Part shown: one piece after another, positions 59,423 to 64,000 of the stretch | Layout: each line of letters begins with the position of its first letter | Numbering within the stretch: the first letter of the stretch is position 1 | Assembly (NCBI RefSeq): GCF_007671685.1 | Contig: NZ_VCNL01000001.1 | Location: 124,001-188,000 of the forward strand | Direction of reading: 5' to 3' | Length of the DNA stretch: 64,000 nucleotides | From: Halorubrum salsamenti | GTDB taxonomy: Archaea > Halobacteriota > Halobacteria > Halobacteriales > Haloferacaceae | Notes under the pieces: model-generated | The model's database searches: none | Told to the model about the DNA's origin: nothing | Seen by the model: only the letters and a program-made list of their open reading frames with translations | Translations under genes and position numbers: made by a program

Positions 59423-59447
59423 TTGGACGAGCGTCGTCGTCGATGCG

Positions 59448-60626
59448 ATGCGAGACAGGTACGTCATCGCGATGGCCCTGCTCGTGGCGACCGCCCTCGT
59501 GGGCGGCGTCGCGGGCCCGGCCGCGGGTGCACAGCCGACGACGGAGGCGACCTCGGCGATCGAATCTCCGACCGACGGGCCGAGCGTCCACCAGACGGAC
59601 GACGCGTGCGGGTTCCCGCTCGAAGTCACGGACGCCACGGGGACGACGGTCACGCTCGACGAGCGGCCCGAGCGGATCACGACGACCAACCCGTCGGCCG
59701 CCCAGACGCTCTGGGAGATCGGCGCGCAGGACCGGGTCGTCGGCGTGACGCAGTACGCCGCGTACCTCGACGGGGCCAGCGAGCGGGCGAACGTCTCGGC
59801 CGAGGGTTTCGGCGTCAGCGTCGAGCGCGTCGTCGGCACCGAGCCGGACCTCGTGCTCGTCCCGAACGCGTCGTCGGCGAGCACGGCCGAGTCCCTCCGC
59901 GAGCAGAATCTCACGGTGTACCACTTCGCCGCGGCGACCTCGGTCGAAGACATCGCGGAGAAGACCGAGACCACCGGCCGCCTCGTCGGTAGCTGCGAGG
60001 CCGCCGCCGAGACGAACGCGGAGATGAACCAGGCGGTCGCCGACGCCGAGAACCGCACCGCGGGCCTCGACCGCCCGAACGCGCTGTACCCGCTCGGCGA
60101 CGGCTACGTGGCCGCGAACAACACCTTCATCAACTCGATCATGGAGATCGGCGGGGTGAACAACGTCGCCGCCTCGGAGGGCGACGGCTACCCGCAGCTG
60201 TCGAACGAGGTCATTCTCCAGACCGATCCCGAGATCGTCCTCGTCACCGACCCCGAGGCGCCGATCCTCGACGAGGAGCCGTACGCCAGCACGACCGCCG
60301 GGGTCGAGGACAACTACGTCGTGATGAACGTGAACTACCTCAACCAGCCGGCGCCGCGGAGCGTGATCGAGTCGACGACCACGCTCGCGACCGCGGTCGA
60401 GGAGCTGCAGACGGAGGGCGAAGAGACGACCGACGGAGAGGACGGGACGAGTGATGGAGAAGACGGAACGAGTGACGACGAGAACGGAACGACGGACGGC
60501 GACGACGGAACGACAGATGGAACGACGGACGGCGGCGACGGCTCGGAGAGCCAAGCGCCCGGGTTCGGCGTCGTGACCGCCCTGATCGCGGCGCTCGCGG
60601 CGGCGCTGATCGCGCGGCGACCGTAA
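59448..60626 (+). CDS. btuF: Cobalamin-binding ABC transporter protein with PGF-CTERM anchor
   Basis: A 392-residue substrate-binding protein. Residues 1-28 are a Sec signal peptide ([15 protein letters not shown]). The binding domain (~50-325) has the BtuF/FhuD class III fold pattern ([78 protein letters not shown]). Then a Thr/Asp/Gly repeat linker (~335-368) and the tail [23 protein letters not shown], a PGF signal for archaeosortase A. It would capture corrinoids outside the cell while tethered to the membrane. Divergent from btuC. Confidence 0.87.
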   Translation: MRDRYVIAMALLVATALVGGVAGPAAGAQPTTEATSAIESPTDGPSVHQTDDACGFPLEVTDATGTTVTLDERPERITTTNPSAAQTLWEIGAQDRVVGVTQYAAYLDGASERANVSAEGFGVSVERVVGTEPDLVLVPNASSASTAESLREQNLTVYHFAAATSVEDIAEKTETTGRLVGSCEAAAETNAEMNQAVADAENRTAGLDRPNALYPLGDGYVAANNTFINSIMEIGGVNNVAASEGDGYPQLSNEVILQTDPEIVLVTDPEAPILDEEPYASTTAGVEDNYVVMNVNYLNQPAPRSVIESTTTLATAVEELQTEGEETTDGEDGTSDGEDGTSDDENGTTDGDDGTTDGTTDGGDGSESQAPGFGVVTALIAALAAALIARRP

Positions 60627-60692
60627 CTGGCGGCACCCGTCGCAGGCTGCGGTTTCTCGGCCTTCCAACCGTCGAGCTACTGGTTTACTGGT

Positions 60693-61427
60693 TCACTGAT
60701 TCGCCGAGCGCGCGTCGAGCGCGACGGGGATCGAGCGCGCGGCCACGTCGCCCGCGAACGCCTCGCCGTCCGCCTCCAACTGCTCGAAGGTGTCGTAGTG
60801 GATAGGGACGACCAGGTCCGGGTCCATCGCCTCGGCCAGCTCCGCCGCGGCCCGCCGGTCGGAAGCGAGCCCGCCGCCGGCGATGTTCGCGAGGTAGACC
60901 GAGACGTCGAGCTCCGCGAACCCGTCGAGCGCGTCGGAGTCGCCGGGCCAGAAGACGGTGCGGTCGCCGAGTCCGAGCAGGAACCCGCAGCCGAACCCCG
61001 GCGGGTGGATCACCGAGCCGTCCGGTCCGGCGTTGGGCCCTTCGGGGTCGTTGTGCGCGGCGACCGACCAGACCGCGACCTCGCCGACCGGGGTCGCTAC
61101 GTCGACGCGCGCCTCGTCGTCGACGCGGATCACGTCGTAGTCGTCGGCGAGCGACTCGATCGACTCCACGTCGCGGTCGATCCCCGCGGGGTCGACCGCC
61201 TCGTATATCACGAGCGTCGCGTCCTCGCGCGCGACCGACCGGATCCCCTCGGGGTCGTAGTGGTGATCGTGGGTGACGACGACGAGGTCGCCGTCTCGGG
61301 CCCAGTAGTCGTCGAGGACGCCGTATCGTCCCGGATCCGTGTAGGCGACGGGGCCGTCCTCGGGCTCCAGTCGCGCCGTCGCGTATCCGAGCCACTCCAC
61401 CGAGAAGTCGTCGTAGCGAACCGTCAT
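60693..61427 (-). CDS. Metallo-beta-lactamase-fold hydrolase (UlaG-like)
   Basis: A 244-residue MBL-fold protein. VEWLGYATARLE starts the fold; VVVTHDHHYDPEGI carries the HxHxxD-type metal motif in the form HDHHYD; VFWPGDSDALDGFAELDVSVYLANIAGG has the bridging Asp region; VVPIHYDTFEQL supplies the last His. Such UlaG-like enzymes cleave lactones, RNA or phosphoesters; the substrate is unknown. Convergent with btuF. Confidence 0.8.
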   Translation of the reverse strand: MTVRYDDFSVEWLGYATARLEPEDGPVAYTDPGRYGVLDDYWARDGDLVVVTHDHHYDPEGIRSVAREDATLVIYEAVDPAGIDRDVESIESLADDYDVIRVDDEARVDVATPVGEVAVWSVAAHNDPEGPNAGPDGSVIHPPGFGCGFLLGLGDRTVFWPGDSDALDGFAELDVSVYLANIAGGGLASDRRAAAELAEAMDPDLVVPIHYDTFEQLEADGEAFAGDVAARSIPVALDARSANQ

Positions 61428-61501
61428 ACGCGTGTATCTGCCGCAGCCGCCTTGAGCGTGGCTATGGATACCCGGTCACTCGGCGTCGCCGGCGAGAACG
61501 C

Positions 61502-63346
61502 TCACTCCTCTCCGTCCCCGGCGAGCCGCGCGACGCGTTCCAGCGAGTCGGCGTCGTCGACCGCTTTGTCCTCGCGCACGCCGACGAACCGCGGGAACCG
61601 CAGGGCGTAGCCCGACGAGTAGGTCGGCGAGGTCTGGATCTCCTCGTAGCCGACTTCGAGGACGACCTCGGGTCGGATCGTGATCTCGGTCCCCTCCTCG
61701 CTCACCACGTGAGGCTCCAGCCGCTCGGTGAGGCCGGCGAGCTCCTCGTCGGTGAGCCCGGTCGCGACCTTGCCGATGGTCGCGAACTCATCGCTCCCCG
61801 TCCGCACGCCGAGCAGGAAGGTTCCGAACAGCTCCGCGCGGCGCCCCTCGCCCCACTCCGCGCCGACCACGACGGCGTCGAGCGTCTCTACGTCGGGCTT
61901 GCGCTTCAGCCAGTCTCGGCCGCGGTCGCCGGGCGTGTACGCCGACTCGGGGTTCTTCAGCATCACGCCCTCGTGGCCCGCGTCGAGCGCGGCCGCCTCA
62001 GCCGCCTCGATCGCCGTCGGACCGTCAGCGAACTCGACGCTCGCGGCCGCACCGGGCAGAACTTCGACGAGCCGGCCGTGGCGGGCCCGGAGCGGCTCGT
62101 CGAGCAGATCGTCGCCGTCCGCGTGGAGGCAGTCGAACGCGTGAAGCCGGAGCCCGACCTCGTCGCGCATCCGTTCCACGTCGTGTTTCCGCCGGAAGCG
62201 CCGTAACACCTCCTGGAACGGGAGCGGGTCGCCGTCGTCGTCGATCGCGACGACTTCCCCGTCGAGGATGACCGGGTCGGAGACGTGTCCCTCCACGTAC
62301 TCGACGATCTCCGGGAGCGCGTCGGTTACGTCGTCCATGTTTCGCGAGTAAACTCGCGGACCGAGGCCGCCGTTTCCGGTGTGATCGGCGCCGGAACCGT
62401 TGTCGACGGCATCCTCTGGCACGTAATGGATCTGCACGCGCGCCCCGTCGAACTTGGTTTCGACGGCGACCTCGCCGAACGCCTCGACCGCGTCGGTCGC
62501 GGTTCCCGCCTGCGCGAGCATCGCCTGCACCGGTCGACCGACCGCCAGCCCCTCGGCGCGCAGGCCGGTGAGCCCTTCGTCGCGGGCGAGGACCGCGACG
62601 CGACCGTAGTCGTTGGTCACCTGGAGCGCGCGCTCGACCGCCGCGACCGCCTCGGTATCGGCGCGAAGGGTCGGACCGTCGCCGTCGTCGCTGTCGTCGC
62701 CGTCGACCGTCTCACTGCCGCCTTCCCTGTCCGCGAGAAACGCCTCCGCGATCGCGTCGCGGACGGCCCCCTCTCCGACGCCGAGCCGCATCTCGCCGAG
62801 GACGAGCCGGGCGAGCACCTTCGCCTCGGCGGGCTCGCACCGGTTGAACAGCCCGAACAGCGCGTCGCGCTTGCGGGACTCGCTGCCGTCGCCGGCGGCG
62901 GCCGCCAGCCCGCGCAGCTCCGCGTCGACCGCAGCGACGGTGAGCCGGTCGCGTCCCTCGCCGAAGGCGTCGAGCCCGCGCTGGCCGCCGAACTCGAAGC
63001 CGGCGGCGACCGCGCCGATCTCGCCCGCCTCGGCCAGCCGCTCCTCCACGTCGGCGGCGGTCACGTTCGGGCCGGCGGCGCGGGCGATCGCCTCGCGACA
63101 GCGGGCCGGTCCCACGTCGAGCGTCCGGGTGTCGTGCGCCGGGAAGACGCGACCGAGCAGGAACCGAGTGACCGTCGCGAGATCGTCGTCCCCGGGGCCT
63201 CCGTCGTCGGTCCCGCCGTCGCCGTCGTCGCTTCCGTCGGTCCCCTCGGCGACCGCGAGCAGGTCGGCAACGAGTCGGGTCGTCTCGATGTCGGCGGGCT
63301 CGGCCGCCAGCCGCTCCGCCCGGTCGGCGAACGCTGCGAACTCCAT
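61502..63346 (-). CDS. ligA: ATP-dependent DNA ligase
   Basis: A 614-residue replicative-type archaeal ligase. Residues 1-~260 are the N-terminal DNA-binding domain (VLARLVLGEMRLGVGEGAVRDAIAEAF). The nucleotidyltransferase domain has the adenylated Lys298 in ETKFDGARVQIHY, RNMDDVTDALPEIVEYV, ILDGEVVAIDDDG, GVMLKNPESAYTPGDRGRDWLKRKPD. The OB-fold ends with RPEVVLEVGYEEIQTSPTYSSGYALRFPRFVGVREDK. Acidic insertions (TDGSDDGDGGTDDGG; VDGDDSDDGDG) reflect halophily. It seals nicks in replication and repair. TATA-like CTTTTGCC at 63368-63375 on the minus strand. Confidence 0.95.
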   Translation of the reverse strand: MEFAAFADRAERLAAEPADIETTRLVADLLAVAEGTDGSDDGDGGTDDGGPGDDDLATVTRFLLGRVFPAHDTRTLDVGPARCREAIARAAGPNVTAADVEERLAEAGEIGAVAAGFEFGGQRGLDAFGEGRDRLTVAAVDAELRGLAAAAGDGSESRKRDALFGLFNRCEPAEAKVLARLVLGEMRLGVGEGAVRDAIAEAFLADREGGSETVDGDDSDDGDGPTLRADTEAVAAVERALQVTNDYGRVAVLARDEGLTGLRAEGLAVGRPVQAMLAQAGTATDAVEAFGEVAVETKFDGARVQIHYVPEDAVDNGSGADHTGNGGLGPRVYSRNMDDVTDALPEIVEYVEGHVSDPVILDGEVVAIDDDGDPLPFQEVLRRFRRKHDVERMRDEVGLRLHAFDCLHADGDDLLDEPLRARHGRLVEVLPGAAASVEFADGPTAIEAAEAAALDAGHEGVMLKNPESAYTPGDRGRDWLKRKPDVETLDAVVVGAEWGEGRRAELFGTFLLGVRTGSDEFATIGKVATGLTDEELAGLTERLEPHVVSEEGTEITIRPEVVLEVGYEEIQTSPTYSSGYALRFPRFVGVREDKAVDDADSLERVARLAGDGEE

Positions 63347-63526
63347 GCGCGGAGTCGGCGATCGCTCGGCAAAAGCGCCCCGATACGGGCAGCGCCACGG
63401 TGTCGGTCGGTCTCGACGGGACAACATCTCCGAGCGCCCGCGCGGGCCTCCAGGCCGCGTGTCGACCGGTCCCACGCAGCCGATCGGGCGTAGGCCTTTT
63501 TAGTTGGCGGGGTCGTCGACCGTCCC

Positions 63527-64000
63527 ATGAGCACCGAGTCCGCGCTCGCCGATGGGGTCCGTGAGGCGCTCGCGGTCGACCCGGAGGAATTCGATGCCCG
63601 CGCCGAGGAGGAGGCGGAGGTCGTCAAGCAGGCGCTCCGCGACGGCGCCTTCGACAACCACCAGTCGATCGTCGGCTTCGAGTACGAGTTCTACGCGGTC
63701 GCCGACGGGCGGTGGAGCGAGGAGTCGCGTGCGGGCGAGTACGCCCTGATGCGGGTCCCTCGTCGACTGCTGGAGCTGATGGGGTTCGAGAAGGAACTCG
63801 GGCTCCACAACGCCGAGATGTCGACGAGTCCGCAGCCGCTCTCCGACCACGGGCTCCGGGCGCAGCTCGCGGAGGTCAGGGCGCGGCTGGAGGCCGCAGA
63901 GAACACCGCGGGCGTCGAGGGGATGCGGCTCGTCTCGGACGGCCTCTGGACCATCCCGCCGGCGGGGGAGACGGCCCGCGGGTACCTCACCGACAGCGTC
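63527..64000 (+). CDS. Partial: glutamate-cysteine ligase-like family protein
   Basis: The first 158 residues of a gene that runs past the window end. After an acidic helical start comes SIVGFEYEFYAVADGRW, a G-x-E-x-E-F motif as in the ATP-grasp-like glutamate-cysteine ligase family, then YALMRVPRRLLELMGFEKELGLHNAEMSTSPQPLSDHGLRAQLAEV, matching that family's layout in a haloarchaeal group. The exact reaction is uncertain. TATA-like CCTTTTTAGTT at 63495-63505, about 27 bases before the ATG. Confidence 0.55.
   Translation, partial: MSTESALADGVREALAVDPEEFDARAEEEAEVVKQALRDGAFDNHQSIVGFEYEFYAVADGRWSEESRAGEYALMRVPRRLLELMGFEKELGLHNAEMSTSPQPLSDHGLRAQLAEVRARLEAAENTAGVEGMRLVSDGLWTIPPAGETARGYLTDSV

Noticed and set aside
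59386-59447. Cobalamin riboswitch upstream of the btu genes
   Set aside because: Only 62 bases separate the two start codons, too short for a B12 riboswitch, and no B12-box was seen.

Overview
The window is chromosomal DNA of a halophilic archaeon, most likely Halorubrum or a close relative. Coding regions are very G+C-rich, proteins are strongly acidic (Asp/Glu-rich), and most genes have a TATA-like box about 27 bases before the start codon, implying leaderless or short-leader transcripts. Genus-level placement is inference from general resemblance; nothing here proves it.

Layout. 0-8 kb: a frameshifted uridine phosphorylase, an NADH dehydrogenase-like flavoprotein, a winged-helix regulator, arginase, a PHP hydrolase, an aminotransferase and a flavin reductase. 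8.4-15 kb: 2-oxoglutarate:ferredoxin oxidoreductase (korAB), a geranylgeranyl-reductase family flavoprotein, glutaryl-CoA dehydrogenase and a GAF histidine kinase. 15-22 kb: the fused purine gene purNH divergent from purB, a zinc-ribbon protein, membrane proteins and tRNA-Ala(GGC). 22-28 kb: an SRPBCC protein and the large glutamate synthase gltB. 28-32 kb: a PGF-CTERM surface glycoprotein whose N-terminal ~60% is AT-rich and foreign-looking, plus a Tat lipoprotein. 32-38 kb: membrane proteins, a phosphodiesterase-like protein, PhzF and a Ca2+/Na+ exchanger. 37.7-42.3 kb: dtdA, then ftsZ1-secE-spt5 and archaeosortase artA. 42.4-49.1 kb: an MgtC-like membrane protein preceded by an Arg-rich short ORF, two CBS proteins, dphB, porAB and an Lrp regulator. 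49-56.5 kb: a GNAT enzyme, ileS, an FKBP isomerase and an aldo/keto reductase. 56.6-64 kb: 7S (SRP) RNA, the cobalamin uptake genes btuC-btuD and btuF, a metallo-beta-lactamase protein, ATP-dependent DNA ligase, and a gene cut off by the window end.

Functional links. Two paralogous ferredoxin oxidoreductases (korAB, porAB) supply ferredoxin-linked carbon metabolism. Archaeosortase A is encoded about 10-18 kb from two of its likely substrates, both with C-terminal PGF motifs: the mosaic surface protein and BtuF. ftsZ1, secE and spt5 lie in the order familiar from haloarchaea. SRP RNA and SecE both serve protein export.

Most unusual signals: (1) a dispersed intergenic repeat family built from a GGTGGCGCG block, a GACGAGGCTGGGG...TTTGGAGG core and TTATAAGCGA motifs, in at least six places; (2) the compositional break inside the surface glycoprotein gene; (3) a 34-codon Arg-rich ORF, placed as a leaderless first ORF and overlapping the mgtC-like start; (4) an orphan hairpin resembling the right end (omega-RNA) of a TnpB/IS1341 element; (5) a perfect 8+8 bp palindrome directly upstream of the ftsZ1 TATA box; (6) a palindromic TATA element shared by the divergent btu promoters. 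No CRISPR array, rRNA or intact transposase gene was seen.
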